From: CAVSMC01 sp963728935 | Lineage (GTDB): Bacteria > Pseudomonadota > Gammaproteobacteria > Burkholderiales > Casimicrobiaceae | Length of the DNA stretch: 64,000 nt | Assembly (NCBI GenBank): GCA_963728935.1 | Contig: CAVSMC010000002.1 | Location: 62,001 to 126,000 of the forward strand | Direction of reading: 5' to 3' | Shown: positions 52,077 to 64,000 of the stretch, in pieces | Layout: each line of letters opens with the position of its first letter | How positions within the stretch are numbered: the first letter of the stretch is position 1 | Notes under the pieces: model-generated | What the model was told of the DNA's origin: nothing | What the model saw: the letters and a program-made list of their open reading frames with translations, nothing else | Database searches by the model: none | Translations under genes and position numbers: made by a program

Positions 52077-52547
52077 ATGAACGCCGCAATGAAGCGACCC
52101 GTTATTCCCGGATTGGTTGCTGCGGTCATGACCGCATGCGCGACGCAGCCGACCGGCCACAGTAATGCCCCGACCGCGCTCGGATACGGTATGGCCGGCG
52201 CGCCGGCGATTGCGTCGGCGCCGACGGCGAAGCCGCACACCGCGTTGCCATCGGCAACCGCCGATGCATCGATGTCTGGGATCGACACGCCGGCGACGAC
52301 GGCGACGACCGACATGCCGTCAGCGACGACGAGCACGCCATCGACGTCGGCGTCGACCGGCGGCACCGGATCGTCGGCAACGGCGCAAAGCGGTACGTCG
52401 AGCTCGATGTCCGCCAGCGACACCACGACGGCGTCCAGCGATGCCGCCGACGATCGAGCGCGGCGCGTGTTCGATCAGCTCGACCTGAACCATGACGGCA
52501 TGCTGTCGTTCGACGAGTTCTCGCGAGCGACGATTCGGCGGAAGTAG
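52077..52547 (+). CDS. EF-hand lipoprotein-like protein
   Basis: 156 residues. A lipoprotein-like signal (VAAVMTAC, Cys about 21) precedes about 90 residues of Ser/Thr/Ala-rich linker and a single EF-hand loop: FDQLDLNHDGMLSFDEFSRA (D-x-N-x-D-G..SFDEF). The Ca2+-binding residues are all present. It is divergent from the Ca2+/H+ exchanger, with AAGGAGAGCACCG before the ATG. A role in calcium sensing or buffering at the envelope is inferred from this pairing. Confidence 0.75.
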   Translation: MNAAMKRPVIPGLVAAVMTACATQPTGHSNAPTALGYGMAGAPAIASAPTAKPHTALPSATADASMSGIDTPATTATTDMPSATTSTPSTSASTGGTGSSATAQSGTSSSMSASDTTTASSDAADDRARRVFDQLDLNHDGMLSFDEFSRATIRRK

Positions 52548-53164
52548 CCGATCGGCACCTGGCGAGCTGGCTCCAGGAATCTCGATCGCGAGCACGCGAG
52601 TGGTCGCGATCGATCGCGCACGCGATGTCTCGCAGGAACACGCTTTCGCGCATTGACTCCCAATACTCAGTCGAGACGCTGGCTCAGTTTCGGCGCACGT
52701 CCTTACACGCGCGAGCGCGCGCGGCCGACACATGGGTAGGCAGACGGCGTCCAAGCGCCCCAAGTGTTTAGATAGGCTTGACACTCGAGTGACCATACAT
52801 CGATAGGTTTTTTTCATTGGTGGGCATCGCGTCTGCAATCATGGACTCGCGCTCGACGATGCAGAGCGCTGAGGTTGTGCTCACCAACGGCAGAGGCCAG
52901 CAGCCGCGAGAGCGAAGATCTATTCTGGGCGATGCGCGGCGGTACTTGCGATCCGACGCCCAGCGGCTGCCCGCTGCAGGTCCGAGTCGCCGGCGCCGGA
53001 TTGGTTCGGTCGAGGCCGCTCGTGGCCACGTTGTGCAACCGTCCGCGGAACTAGGCGTTACGCCTTCGCGTCCAGACCATGTCGCGGTCGCCCGCGCCAG
53101 CCGGTCGCGTGCTTTGCCATCGCCGGCAGGCGCGGCTCGCATGCTCGAGTACGAGGCTCGACCT
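52548..53164. other. Spacer without a recognisable gene
   Basis: 617 bp before the AI-2E-type permease. The permease frame is open from 52817, but that stretch is Arg-rich and unlike the family. The minus strand is also open (52768-53238), with no domain. Nothing else is seen apart from T7 at 52806-52813. Confidence 0.4.
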
Positions 53165-54229
53165 ATGAGGCGCATTTCTGCACCCGAATTGCCGGCCGAC
53201 CGTGATCGGATGCTCGCCGTAATCCTCGGCGTTGTCACGATCGGCGTCGCGTTCCTCTGTCTGCAACTGATGACGCCCTTTGTCGCTCCGCTTACGTGGG
53301 CCGTGACCTTCGCGGTGATCTTCGATCCGGTGCACCGTCGGCTGTTGCGATGGTTGAAGAGCCCGCCGGCAACAGCGGCGCTATCGGCGCTTGCGATCGC
53401 AGTCGTTCTCGGGTCGACAGCCGTCTACGTCGGCGGCCTTCTCGCCCAGCAGGCGATGACGTCGGTGCAGGCGTTGCAAGATGCGATCGCAGACAGGCGC
53501 TGGGAGAGCGTCATCGCCTCGCATCGGTGGCTCGAGCCCGCGGTCGGGTGGGTCGGGCAACAGCTACAGGCCGGCGGCTACGAGGATCGCGCCATCGCCG
53601 GCCTGATGGACGGCGCGCGCCGAATCGCCTCCGGTTCGATAGCGACGATCGTCGACGCGCTGCTGATGATGTTCTTCCTTTTCTACTTCCTGCGCGACCG
53701 CGTGCGCTTCCTTCACGCGATTCCGCAGTTTCTTCCGCTTTCACGTGATGAGAGTCGCAAGCTCATCTCCGATATCCGCGACGCGATCCGTGCCGTGGTC
53801 TACGGAACGGTCGCCGTCGCCGCGATCCAGGGCGCGCTCGGCGGTCTGATGTTCTGGTGGCTCGGGCTGCCGGCGCCGCTGCTCTGGGGCGTAATCATGA
53901 CGATCATGTCGATGCTGCCGATGGTGGGCGCAGCCCTCGTCTGGGGTCCGGTCGCGCTCTTTCTCGCTCTTACCGGCGATTTGGCGTCGGCCGCGATTCT
54001 CGCCGCCTGGGGCGCAATCGTGATCGGCTTGGTGGACAACGTGGTGAAGCCCGTGCTCGTCAAGGACATGATGCACGTGCACACCGTCGCCGTCTTCATC
54101 TCGGTGCTCGGCGGCTTGTACGCGTTCGGTGCGAGCGGCGTCGTGCTCGGCCCGATCGTGCTCGCGATTGCGCTCGGATTGCTCGGCATATGGCGGCAAC
54201 GGATCGCCGGGGCGCAGACGAGCGACTAG
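53165..54229 (+). CDS. AI-2E family transporter (PerM/YhhT-like)
   Basis: About 354 residues from the ATG at 53165 (MRRISAPEL); an ATG at 53141 in the same frame is also possible. Eight transmembrane helices with the family landmarks FLCLQLMTPFVAPLTWAVTFAVIFDPVHRRLLRW near the start, MFFLFYFLRDR, AVVYGTVAVAAIQGALGGLMFWWLGLPAPLLWGVIMTIMSMLPMVGAALVWGPVAL, and PVLVKDMMHVHTVAVFISVLGGLYAFGASGVVLGPIV. Members include a quorum-signal exporter and a Na+/H+ antiporter, so the cargo is open. The antiporter gene follows 13 bp later. Confidence 0.85.
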   Translation: MRRISAPELPADRDRMLAVILGVVTIGVAFLCLQLMTPFVAPLTWAVTFAVIFDPVHRRLLRWLKSPPATAALSALAIAVVLGSTAVYVGGLLAQQAMTSVQALQDAIADRRWESVIASHRWLEPAVGWVGQQLQAGGYEDRAIAGLMDGARRIASGSIATIVDALLMMFFLFYFLRDRVRFLHAIPQFLPLSRDESRKLISDIRDAIRAVVYGTVAVAAIQGALGGLMFWWLGLPAPLLWGVIMTIMSMLPMVGAALVWGPVALFLALTGDLASAAILAAWGAIVIGLVDNVVKPVLVKDMMHVHTVAVFISVLGGLYAFGASGVVLGPIVLAIALGLLGIWRQRIAGAQTSD

Positions 54230-54242
54230 CGATGTCGGCCGC

Positions 54243-55479
54243 ATGAGCCTGCCCGCCGCTGCGGCGCTTCTGGTCAGCCTCGCTGCGCTGTTCAGCTATC
54301 TGAATTATCGTTTCGTGCGGCTGCCGAGCGCGATCGGCCTCATGCTCATCGCGCTTGTGCTGTCGCTCGGCGTACTGGCGCTCGGAAAGCTGGGCATACA
54401 TTTCGACGCCGTTGCGCGCGATACGCTCGCCCGCATCGACTTCGACCAGACGGTCATGACCGGCATGTTGAGCTTTCTGCTTTTCGCCGGCGCGCTGCAC
54501 ATCGATCTTGCCGATCTCGCGGACGAGAAGGGGCCGGTTGCCTTCCTCGCAATCGCCGGCATCGTGATATCGACCGCGCTGGTTGGCCTCGGAACCTTCT
54601 ACGCGCTCGACGCATTGGGCCAGCCGGTGCCGCTCGTTTGGTGCCTCGTGTTCGGCGCGCTCATTTCACCGACCGATCCAATCGCGGTGCTGGCGATCAT
54701 CCGATCCGCCGGTGTTCAGAAGCAGCTCGAGATGAAGATTGCCGGCGAATCGCTGTTCAACGACGGCGTCGGCGTCGTGATCTTTCTGCAGTTCGTCGGC
54801 ATCGCGACCGGAAACGCGATGTTCGACGCGCCCGGCATCGCGACCTTTTTTTCCAGGAGGCGCTCGGCGGCATCGCTTTCGGTCTCGCGCTCGGCTACGG
54901 CGTGTTCCGGATGCTGCGCTCCGTCGACAACTACGAGGTCGAGGTGCTCCTTACAGTGGGTCTTGTGATGGGGGGTATGCCGCAGCGAACGCGATCGGCG
55001 TCTCGGGACCGATTACCGTGGTCGTCGCCGGGCTGCTGATTGGAAATCACGGGCGGCGATTGGCGATGTCCGACCGTACACGGGAACGCCTCGATACGTT
55101 CTGGAACCTCGTCGACTCCATGCTCAACGCCGTGCTGTTCCTGCTGATCGGCCTCGAGATGCTGCTGCTGGCCGTCGACGCGCGCGCGCTCTGGCCGGCG
55201 CTGATCGCGATTGCTGTCGTGCTGCTCGCGCGGTTTGTTTCGGTGCTGCTGCCCGCGCTGCTGCCCGTGCTTCGCCGCTCTTTCGACCGCGAGGCAGTCA
55301 AGATCCTGACGTGGGGCGGCTTGCGCGGGGGTATCTCGGTCGCGCTTGCCCTGTCACTTCCCGACAGCCCGTTCCGCCAGACGATCGTCGCCATGACATA
55401 CGCAGTCGTGATCTTTTCGATCGTGGTGCAGGGGCTCACCATCGGGCGCGTCGTCAAGTCGGCACGCTCCGCGCGATGA
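54243..55479 (+). pseudogene. CPA1-type Na+/H+ antiporter with two homopolymer frameshifts
   Basis: The first frame covers PAAAALLVSLAALFSYLNYRFVRLPSAIGLMLIALVL to FGALISPTDPIAVLAIIR, with the ion-binding TDP.A motif, and GESLFNDGVGVVIFLQF (ND motif). At the run of seven T (54843-54849) it slips; the next frame gives FFQEALGGIAFGLALGYGVFRML to LLTVGLVMGG. At the run of six G (54970-54975) it slips again into YAAANAIGVSGPITVVVAGLLIGNHG and WGGLRGGISVALALSLP, ending at 55479. All parts are conserved, which suggests recent damage or read errors. Confidence 0.8.
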
Positions 55480-55617
55480 GCGTGCCACGCGAAAGCCTGC
55501 GACCGATCGCCAGCCCCGAGCAGATCGGGCGCGCCGCCGGGTAGGCTCGAAGGGCGAACTGCAGCTGGCGGTGATACCAACCGCCGTGCATCCTGCGTTG
55601 CGCCGCCGCTGTAAAAA

Positions 55618-55645
55618 TTGCGTGTACTTTTGACCAAAATATATT
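55618..55645 (+). promoter_or_regulatory. Promoter candidate for the alternative complex III operon
   Basis: TTGCGT (55618-55623), a 16-bp spacer and TATATT (55640-55645) lie 115 bp before the actA start codon in an otherwise GC-rich 280-bp gap. It is the only good -10 box in the gap. Confidence 0.4.
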
Positions 55646-55759
55646 TCCACAAACGTTCATGCGGCATCGCGCCTGTCGCTGGCCGCACCCTTGCCGCTGC
55701 CAGCCGGCGCGCGCGATACCTGATCGGCCCCGAAATTGCTCGCAACGAGACGCACGCTC

Positions 55760-56413
55760 ATGGCGCAGGTCTTCTCGCGACGGCTGACGCTCTCGATCCG
55801 GCTTGCGTTGCTCGCGGCGCTCGCCGCCGCGGTGGCGCTCGCGGTCACGTATCGCGTCAACGCGCGCGGCGACGCGCCGCATGACGATCCGATCGAGCAG
55901 CCGATCCCCTTCAGTCACCAGCATCACGCCCGCGACGACGGCATCGATTGCCGATACTGCCACACGGCGGTCGAGACCTCGGCCTTCGCGGGCATTCCCC
56001 CGCTTGCCACGTGCATGACATGCCACTGGACGCTGTTCAACGATGCACCGCCGCTCGCGCCGCTGCGCGCCGCGTACGCCCGCGACGCGACGCTCGCGTG
56101 GAGCCGCGTGCACGACCTGCCCGACTTCGTGTACTTCGACCACAGCATCCACATCGCCAAGGGCATCGGCTGCAGCACGTGTCATGGCCGCGTCGATCGG
56201 ATGCCGCTCACGCGCCGCGTCGCATCGCTCGACATGCAATGGTGTCTGGGCTGTCATCGCGATCCCGAGCCCTACCTGCGCGAGCCGGGACAGATCTTCG
56301 ACATGGATTGGCAGCCGCCGCCGGACCAGCGTACCCGCAGCGCCGAGCTTCGCAAGCGCTACGCACTGCGCTCGACGCGCGAAATGACCGACTGCTCGAC
56401 ATGCCATCGGTGA
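55760..56413 (+). CDS. actA: Alternative complex III subunit ActA, pentahaem cytochrome c
   Basis: 217 residues. One N-terminal membrane helix (LRLALLAALAAAVALAVTY-type segment, about 12-30) holds a periplasmic domain with five haem motifs: CRYCH, CMTCH, CSTCH, CLGCH and CSTCH. PFSHQHHARDDGIDCRYCH and FDHSIHIAKGIGCSTCHG supply further His ligands. ActA takes electrons from the iron-sulfur subunit in the quinol-oxidising complex. The ATG at 55760 is preferred over a TTG at 55736. It is the first gene of a seven- or eight-gene operon. Confidence 0.9.
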   Translation: MAQVFSRRLTLSIRLALLAALAAAVALAVTYRVNARGDAPHDDPIEQPIPFSHQHHARDDGIDCRYCHTAVETSAFAGIPPLATCMTCHWTLFNDAPPLAPLRAAYARDATLAWSRVHDLPDFVYFDHSIHIAKGIGCSTCHGRVDRMPLTRRVASLDMQWCLGCHRDPEPYLREPGQIFDMDWQPPPDQRTRSAELRKRYALRSTREMTDCSTCHR

Positions 56414-56417
56414 ATCG

Positions 56418-59442
<3,025 letters not shown>

Positions 59443-59453
<11 letters not shown>

Positions 59454-60813
59454 TGCCGGAATGATCGTCCCGCCCCGCGGCGAGCGCTACACCGGCGCGA
59501 TCATCACCGACAAGATCGCCGACCTCGTGCTCGTGCGCCCCATGCATTGGGGCTATTTCGTCGGCTTCGCGGCGACCGGCGCGCTCACCGTGCTGTTCCT
59601 CGTCGCGATCGGCTACCTGTTCGCGAGAGGCGTCGGCATCTGGGGCATCAACCAGCCGGTCGCCTGGGCGTTCGCGCTGACCAATTTCGTTTGGTGGGTC
59701 GGCATCGGCCACGCCGGCACGTTCATTTCGGCGTTCCTGCTGCTGCTGCGCCAGCACTGGCGCACGTCGATCAACCGCTTCGCGGAGGCGATGACGATCT
59801 TCGCCGTCGCGATGGCCGGCCTGATGCCGATCCTGCACCTCGGCCGGCCGTGGTTCTTCTACTGGCTGATCCCGTATCCGGACGTGATGAACATCTGGCC
59901 GCAATGGCGCAGCCCGCTGGTCTGGGACATTTTCGCGATCTCGACGTACATCATCGTGTCGATCCTGTTCTGGTACATGGGGCTCATTCCCGACCTCGCG
60001 TCGCTGCGCGACCGCGCGCGTACGCGCGGCAAGCAGATCGCGTACGGGCTGTTCGCGCTCGGCTGGCGCGGCGAGGCGCGGCACTGGCACCGTTTCGAGA
60101 CCGCATACCTCTTGATGGCGGGGCTCGCGACGCCGCTGGTGATCTCGGTGCACACCGTCGTGTCGCTCGACTTCTCCTACGGTCTCGTGCCGGGCTGGCA
60201 TTCGACGATCTTCCCACCCTACTTCGTCGACGGGGCGCTGTACTCCGGCTTCGCGATGGCGATCGTGCTCGCCGTGCCGATGCGCGCGGTGTTCAAGCTC
60301 AAAGACTTCATCACCGTGCGCCATCTGTCGAGGATGGCGATCCTGATGCTCGTCACCGGGCTCATCGTCGCATACAGCTATCTCGTAGAAGTGTTCAACG
60401 CGTACTACAGCGCGGATCCATACGAGATCGCGATGATCGCCATTCGCTACGCCGGGCCGTACGCGCCGGTATCGTGGTCGGTGGTGCTGTGCAACGTCGT
60501 GATCCCGCAAGTATTGTGGCTGCGCTGGGTGCGCGAGACGCCGCTCGCGCTCGCCGCCGTGGGCCTCGTCGTGCTGCTCGGCATGTGGCTCGAGCGCTTC
60601 ATGATCATCGTCGCGAGCCTCGAGCGCGACTTCCTGCCTTCCGCCTGGCACATGTTCTATCCGACGTTCTGGGACCTCGCGACCCTCGCTGGCTCGATCG
60701 GCGCGTTCGCGCTGCTGTTCCTGCTGTTCCTGCGCTTCCTGCCGGCGATCTCGATGTCGGAGCTGCGCAAGGAAGTGCACGACGAACCGATCCGCGCGGG
60801 GCTCGCCCGATGA
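59443..60813 (+). CDS. actC: Alternative complex III subunit ActC, NrfD/PsrC-like quinone-binding membrane protein
   Basis: 456 residues from the ATG at 59443 inside the end of actB. Ten transmembrane helices; family marks include FVWWVGIGHAGTFISAFLLLLRQHWRTSINRFAEAMT, HLGRPWFFYWLIPYP and HTVVSLDFSYGLVPGWHSTIFPPYFV. NrfD-type subunits bind quinol near the membrane surface. The stop codon overlaps the actD start (ATGA). Confidence 0.9.
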
Positions 60814-61346
60814 GCGAGGCGCATGGCCTGTACGCGCTGGTCGCCGAATTCGGCGATCCGGAAAGGCTCGTCGACGCGGTGCACGAATGCCGCAAGCGCT
60901 ACATCGACGTCGACGCCTACGCGCCGTACGCGGTCGACGGACTCGCCGAAGCGCTCGGCTTCCGCCGCAACCGCGTGCCGCTCGTCACGCTGCTCGGCGG
61001 CATCGCCGGCGGCATCGGCATCTATGCGCTGATGTGGTACAGCGCCGTGATCGACTATCCGATCAACGCCGGCGGCCGTCCGCTCGACAGCTGGCCGGTG
61101 TTCGTCATCCCGACGTTCGAGCTCATCGTACTCGGCGCGGCGATCGCCGGCTTCGTCGGGATGCTGGTGCTGAACGGCCTGCCGCGGCTCAATCATCCGA
61201 TCTTCAACGCCCCGGATTTCGACCTTGCGTCGCGCAACCGCTTCTTCGTCAGCGTCCGTGCGAGCGATCGCGCGTTTGAAGCCGACGGCGTGCGCGCGTT
61301 CCTCGAAGCCCTGTCGCCAATCCGCGTGATCGAGGTGCCGGCATGA
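60810..61346 (+). CDS. actD: Alternative complex III subunit ActD (DUF3341)
   Basis: 178 residues with two transmembrane helices (LVTLLGGIAGGIGIYALMWYSAVIDYPINAGGRPLDSWPVFVIPTFELIVLGAAIAGFVGMLVLNGLPRLNHPIF). The pattern DYPIN.GGRP..SWP.F...TFE and the end FNAPDFDLASRNRFFVSV are standard for ActD. It is a structural membrane subunit without cofactors. ATGA overlaps join it to actC and actE. Confidence 0.9.
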   Translation: MSEAHGLYALVAEFGDPERLVDAVHECRKRYIDVDAYAPYAVDGLAEALGFRRNRVPLVTLLGGIAGGIGIYALMWYSAVIDYPINAGGRPLDSWPVFVIPTFELIVLGAAIAGFVGMLVLNGLPRLNHPIFNAPDFDLASRNRFFVSVRASDRAFEADGVRAFLEALSPIRVIEVPA

Positions 61347-62023
61347 ACGCGCGGCTTATCGTCTTGATCGCGGCGCTTCTCGCGCTCGGCGGCTGCGAGC
61401 GTACGTTTCGCGACATGTACGACCAGCCGCGCTACAAGCCGCTCGCCGCGAGCACGCTCTGGCCCGACGGGCGCTCATCGCGGTCGCCGCCCGACGGCGC
61501 CGTCGCGCGCAGCGAGGGCACGTTCGCCGGCACGACCAGCGGCCGGCTCGGCACGATCGAGCCCGCGCCGCAACCGGGTCCGTTCGACGCGCTGCGGCCG
61601 GAGCTTCGTCGCGGCGCGGCGGCCGAAGCGAAATCCGCGAATATCCGCGCGGCGACGACAACCGAAGCGCTCGCGCGCGGCCGCGAGCGCTTCGACATCT
61701 TCTGCTCGCCGTGCCACAGCACCGCGGGTGACGGCGACGGCATGGTCGCGCGACGCGGCTTCCCGCATCCGCCGTCGTTCCACATCGACCGGCTGCGCGA
61801 GGCCCCCGATTCGCATTTCTACGCGGTGATCAGTGACGGCTACGGCGCGATGCATTCTTACGCGACGCGCGTGCCGCCGAGCGACCGCCTCGCGATCATC
61901 GGCTACATCCGCGCGCTGCAGCTGTCGCAGCACGCGCGCGTGGCGTCGCTCGACAAGCAGGACGTCGACCGGCTGCTGCTGCCGCCGACGAAGACGCCTG
62001 CGCGCGCAGGAGCGCCGCGATGA
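61343..62023 (+). CDS. actE: Alternative complex III subunit ActE, monohaem cytochrome c lipoprotein
   Basis: 226 residues. The signal peptide ends in a lipobox (LALGGC, Cys about 18) so the mature protein is lipid-anchored. RTFRDMYDQPRYKPLAAS is the conserved N-terminal segment. One haem site is in RFDIFCSPCHSTAGDGDGMVARRGFPHPPSFH; SDGYGAMHSYATRVPPSDRLAIIGYIRALQ carries the Met axial ligand. ActE hands electrons to the terminal oxidase or a soluble carrier. Confidence 0.9.
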   Translation: MNARLIVLIAALLALGGCERTFRDMYDQPRYKPLAASTLWPDGRSSRSPPDGAVARSEGTFAGTTSGRLGTIEPAPQPGPFDALRPELRRGAAAEAKSANIRAATTTEALARGRERFDIFCSPCHSTAGDGDGMVARRGFPHPPSFHIDRLREAPDSHFYAVISDGYGAMHSYATRVPPSDRLAIIGYIRALQLSQHARVASLDKQDVDRLLLPPTKTPARAGAPR

Positions 62024-63165
62024 CGATCGCGTGGCACGATCTCCCGCGCGGCTCGCGCCGCGCCGCGATCGTTGGCGCGATGGCGCTCGTCGCGTGCGCG
62101 ATCGGCGGCGCGCTCGAGCCGCGGACGTTCTTCGCGAGCTGGCTCGCGAGCTGGCTCTTTGTCGTCGCGATCGCGCTCGGCGCGTTGATGAACGTGATGA
62201 TCCACGAGCTCACCGGCGGCCGCTGGGGCCTCGTGTTGCGCCGCCCGCTCGAGGCGGCGATGCTGACGCTGCCCTTGTGCGCGCTGCTCGCGCTGCCGCT
62301 CGCGTTCGGTCTGCCGCAGCTGTTCGAATGGGCGCGGCCGGAAGCGGTCGCCGCGAGCGACGTGCTGCAGCAGAAGCGCTGGTTTCTCAACGTACCCGGA
62401 TTCCTGCTGCGCAACGCCGTATCGCTCGCCGCGTGGAGCGCGTTCGCGTTCGCGCTGCAACGGCGGCTGGGCCGCGCCGGCGCCGACGATATCCGCGCCC
62501 GGCGGCGCATCTCGGTCGCCGGATTGCTCGTCTATCTCGCGACGGTGACGCTTTTCGCCTACGACTGGGTCGCGTCGCTCGCGCCGGACTGGAATTCGAC
62601 GTCGGTCGGATTGCGCGTCGGCGCGGCGCAATTCGTCGCCGCCGTCGCGTTCACCGTCGCGTTCGTCGCGCTCGATCCATCGCTGCGCCGCGCGCCCCCG
62701 CGCGCGAGCGCGCGGGACTTCGGCGATTTCGGCAACCTGCTGCTCACCGTCGCGATGTTCTGGGCCTACATCGCGTACACGCAGTACTTCATCGTGTGGT
62801 CCGAGGACCTGCCGCGTGGCGCGTCGTGGTACTGGCCGCGCGTGCTGACGAGCTGGCGCTGGCTCGCGCTCGTCGTGCTCGCGCTCGACTTCGCGCTGCC
62901 GTTCGTGGCGATGCTGTTCCGCGGGATCAAGCGCGATCCGGTCGCGCTCGGCGTCGTCTGCCTGATCGCGCTCGCCGGACAGTGGCTCGACAGCCTGTGG
63001 CTCACCGTGCCGTCGCTGCGCACTGCCGGCTTCGAGCTGCACTGGCTCGATTTCGCGGCGCTCGCTGCGCAGGGCGGACTGTGGCTCGCCGCGACGATCG
63101 CGATCGCCGAGCGACTGCCACCGACGGCGATCGCCGAATCCGCGCAAGCGAGGGCGCATGGCTGA
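62020..63165 (+). CDS. actF: Alternative complex III subunit ActF, membrane protein
   Basis: 381 residues, ten transmembrane helices, a shortened relative of ActC/NrfD. Marks: LALPLAFGLPQLFEWARPEA, QQKRWFLNVPGFLLRNAVSLAAW, FAYDWVASLAPDWNSTSVGLRVGAAQFVAAVAF, LLTVAMFWAYIAYTQYFIVWSEDLP and SWYWPRVLTSWRWLALVVLALDF. In solved complexes ActF forms the second membrane half of the enzyme. It overlaps actE by 4 bases and the next gene by 8. Confidence 0.9.
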   Translation: MTIAWHDLPRGSRRAAIVGAMALVACAIGGALEPRTFFASWLASWLFVVAIALGALMNVMIHELTGGRWGLVLRRPLEAAMLTLPLCALLALPLAFGLPQLFEWARPEAVAASDVLQQKRWFLNVPGFLLRNAVSLAAWSAFAFALQRRLGRAGADDIRARRRISVAGLLVYLATVTLFAYDWVASLAPDWNSTSVGLRVGAAQFVAAVAFTVAFVALDPSLRRAPPRASARDFGDFGNLLLTVAMFWAYIAYTQYFIVWSEDLPRGASWYWPRVLTSWRWLALVVLALDFALPFVAMLFRGIKRDPVALGVVCLIALAGQWLDSLWLTVPSLRTAGFELHWLDFAALAAQGGLWLAATIAIAERLPPTAIAESAQARAHG

Positions 63166-63535
63166 CACGCCCAGCGGCGCCGAGCGCGCGCGCTACATGG
63201 CCGAAGACCTGCATCTGAAGGCCATCGTCGCCGGCGCGCTATCGATCGCGGCGGCGATCGCGTTTGCGCTGGTCGCGGCTTTCGCCGTTGTCCATCTCGG
63301 AAACGACGGCCGGCCGGCGCCGAACCTCGCGGCCCATTTCGGCAGGCCGCCATCGATCGAAGGCGACGCCGTACTGCAACCGAATCCCGCGCAGGACATC
63401 CGCACGTTCACCGCCGAAAAGCGGCGGCTGCTCGACGGTTATGCGTGGGTCGACCGCGAGCACGGCATCGCGCGCATTCCAATCGAGCGCGCGATGGCGC
63501 TGATCGCAAGCGGCGCCACGGAGGGCAAGCGGTGA
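63158..63535 (+). CDS. Small membrane protein of the alternative complex III operon
   Basis: 125 residues with one transmembrane helix (AIVAGALSIAAAIAFALVAAFAVVHLG, about 24-50) and a periplasmic domain reading PNPAQDIRTFTAEKRRLLDGYAWVDREHGIARIPIERAMALIA. The last part, YAWVDRE.GI.RIPI..AM..L, is a common motif in proteins encoded next to cytochrome oxidases and SCO genes. No enzyme activity is predicted; it may assist assembly. It overlaps its neighbours at both ends. Confidence 0.75.
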   Translation: MADTPSGAERARYMAEDLHLKAIVAGALSIAAAIAFALVAAFAVVHLGNDGRPAPNLAAHFGRPPSIEGDAVLQPNPAQDIRTFTAEKRRLLDGYAWVDREHGIARIPIERAMALIASGATEGKR

Positions 63536-64000
63536 TCCGCGGCTGCGCGTTGCGTGTCTTCGCCGCAGCGATGCTCGCGACGCTCGCAATCTGCGCAACC
63601 GCCGCGCCGCCGGTCGATCGCGTCGCGTTCGCACCGACGACCGGCGCGTCGCTGCCGCGCGACGCGCGCTTCGTCGACGAGCACGGCCAAACGGTGCAGC
63701 TCGGCGATTTCTTCGCATCGCGGCCGGCGATCGTCGTGCCCGCGTATTACGGCTGCTCGAATCTGTGCGGCGTCGTGCTGCACGGTGTCGCCGCCGCGCT
63801 CGCCGCGAGCGGTCTTCGCGCGGGCCGCGACGTCGATGTCGTGGCCGTCAGCATCGAGCCGAACGACACGCCCGCCGATGCGCGCGCGAAGATGCGTGCC
63901 GTGCTCGGTGACGCGAATCGCGGCTGGCACTTCCTGACCGGCAACGATGCCGACATCGCGCGCTTCGCCGGCGCGCTCGGTTATCGCTACGTCTACGTGG
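63532..64000 (+). CDS. SCO1/SenC family copper chaperone (cut by window edge)
   Basis: 156 residues are visible from a GTG at 63532, which overlaps the preceding stop (GTGA). A signal peptide (about 1-25) is followed by a thioredoxin-like fold: VDEHGQTVQLGDFFASRPAIVVPAYYGCSNLCGVVLHGVAAAL with the copper-binding CSNLC (CxxxC), and DVDVVAVSIEPNDTPADARAKM. The distal His ligand lies beyond the edge. SCO proteins insert copper into the CuA centre of cytochrome c oxidase subunit II, so oxidase genes very likely follow. Confidence 0.9.
   Translation, partial: MIRGCALRVFAAAMLATLAICATAAPPVDRVAFAPTTGASLPRDARFVDEHGQTVQLGDFFASRPAIVVPAYYGCSNLCGVVLHGVAAALAASGLRAGRDVDVVAVSIEPNDTPADARAKMRAVLGDANRGWHFLTGNDADIARFAGALGYRYVYV

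Noticed and set aside
52817..53164. N-terminal extension of the AI-2E-type permease frame
   Set aside because: Arg-rich and unlike the family, whose first helix begins right after the ATG at 53165.

Overview
The window is high-GC DNA from a betaproteobacterium, most likely of the order Burkholderiales. The evidence is gene content: DUF883, SYLF, LapA-like and DUF5985 proteins, an IS110/IS1111 element, a SorAB-type sulfite dehydrogenase and an alternative complex III operon. The species cannot be named from the sequence. No rRNA, complete tRNA, CRISPR array or replication origin was seen.

Layout. 0-6 kb: the tail of a probable DUF3300 gene, a DUF2950 protein, a TauE/SafE exporter with a DsrE protein, and a divergent winged-helix/NTPase regulator. 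5.58-6.98 kb: an IS1111-type element with a 13-bp perfect inverted repeat. 7-16.5 kb: a TetR/NTF2-like divergent pair, a cupin, a TudS-like desulfidase, an ECF sigma/anti-sigma/SorA/SorB cluster, DUF302, TrxC, a class II glutamine amidotransferase and OsmC. The theme is sulfur, thiol and redox chemistry. 16.5-26.4 kb: small membrane proteins, two secreted beta-propellers, an arsR-permease-thioredoxin operon, a flavin monooxygenase and some decayed DNA. 26.4-36.9 kb: an envelope and stress set (SYLF lipoprotein-like protein, solitary Rieske protein, Pal/OmpA lipoprotein, DUF883, YihY, MscS, DUF5985 pair, LapA-like, OtsB).

36.9-47.6 kb is mixed. It holds intact genes (MarR, HPP, MscS-like channel, enolase-superfamily enzyme, PPC/DUF296, metallo-hydrolase) between many broken ones: PRC-barrel, amidase, CBS domain, TPP enzyme, DUF6789, FAD-linked oxidase and glycogen debrancher. 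47.6-55.5 kb: SDR, LysM lipoprotein, DUF4396, formate/nitrite-type transporter, Ca2+/H+ exchanger, EF-hand protein, AI-2E-type permease and a frameshifted Na+/H+ antiporter.

55.76 kb to the end: a tightly overlapped operon for alternative complex III (actA-F), then a small membrane protein and a SCO-family copper chaperone cut by the window edge. This is a quinol:electron-acceptor oxidoreductase that replaces cytochrome bc1, and a terminal oxidase probably follows outside the window.

Most noteworthy are a recurring CAATA-N-TATTG-like palindrome in front of several envelope/stress genes and a marR gene between 27 and 40 kb, the concentration of decaying genes at 35-48 kb, the sigma-factor-linked sulfite dehydrogenase, and a bc1-type Rieske protein with no cytochrome b or c1 gene beside it in a genome that carries alternative complex III.
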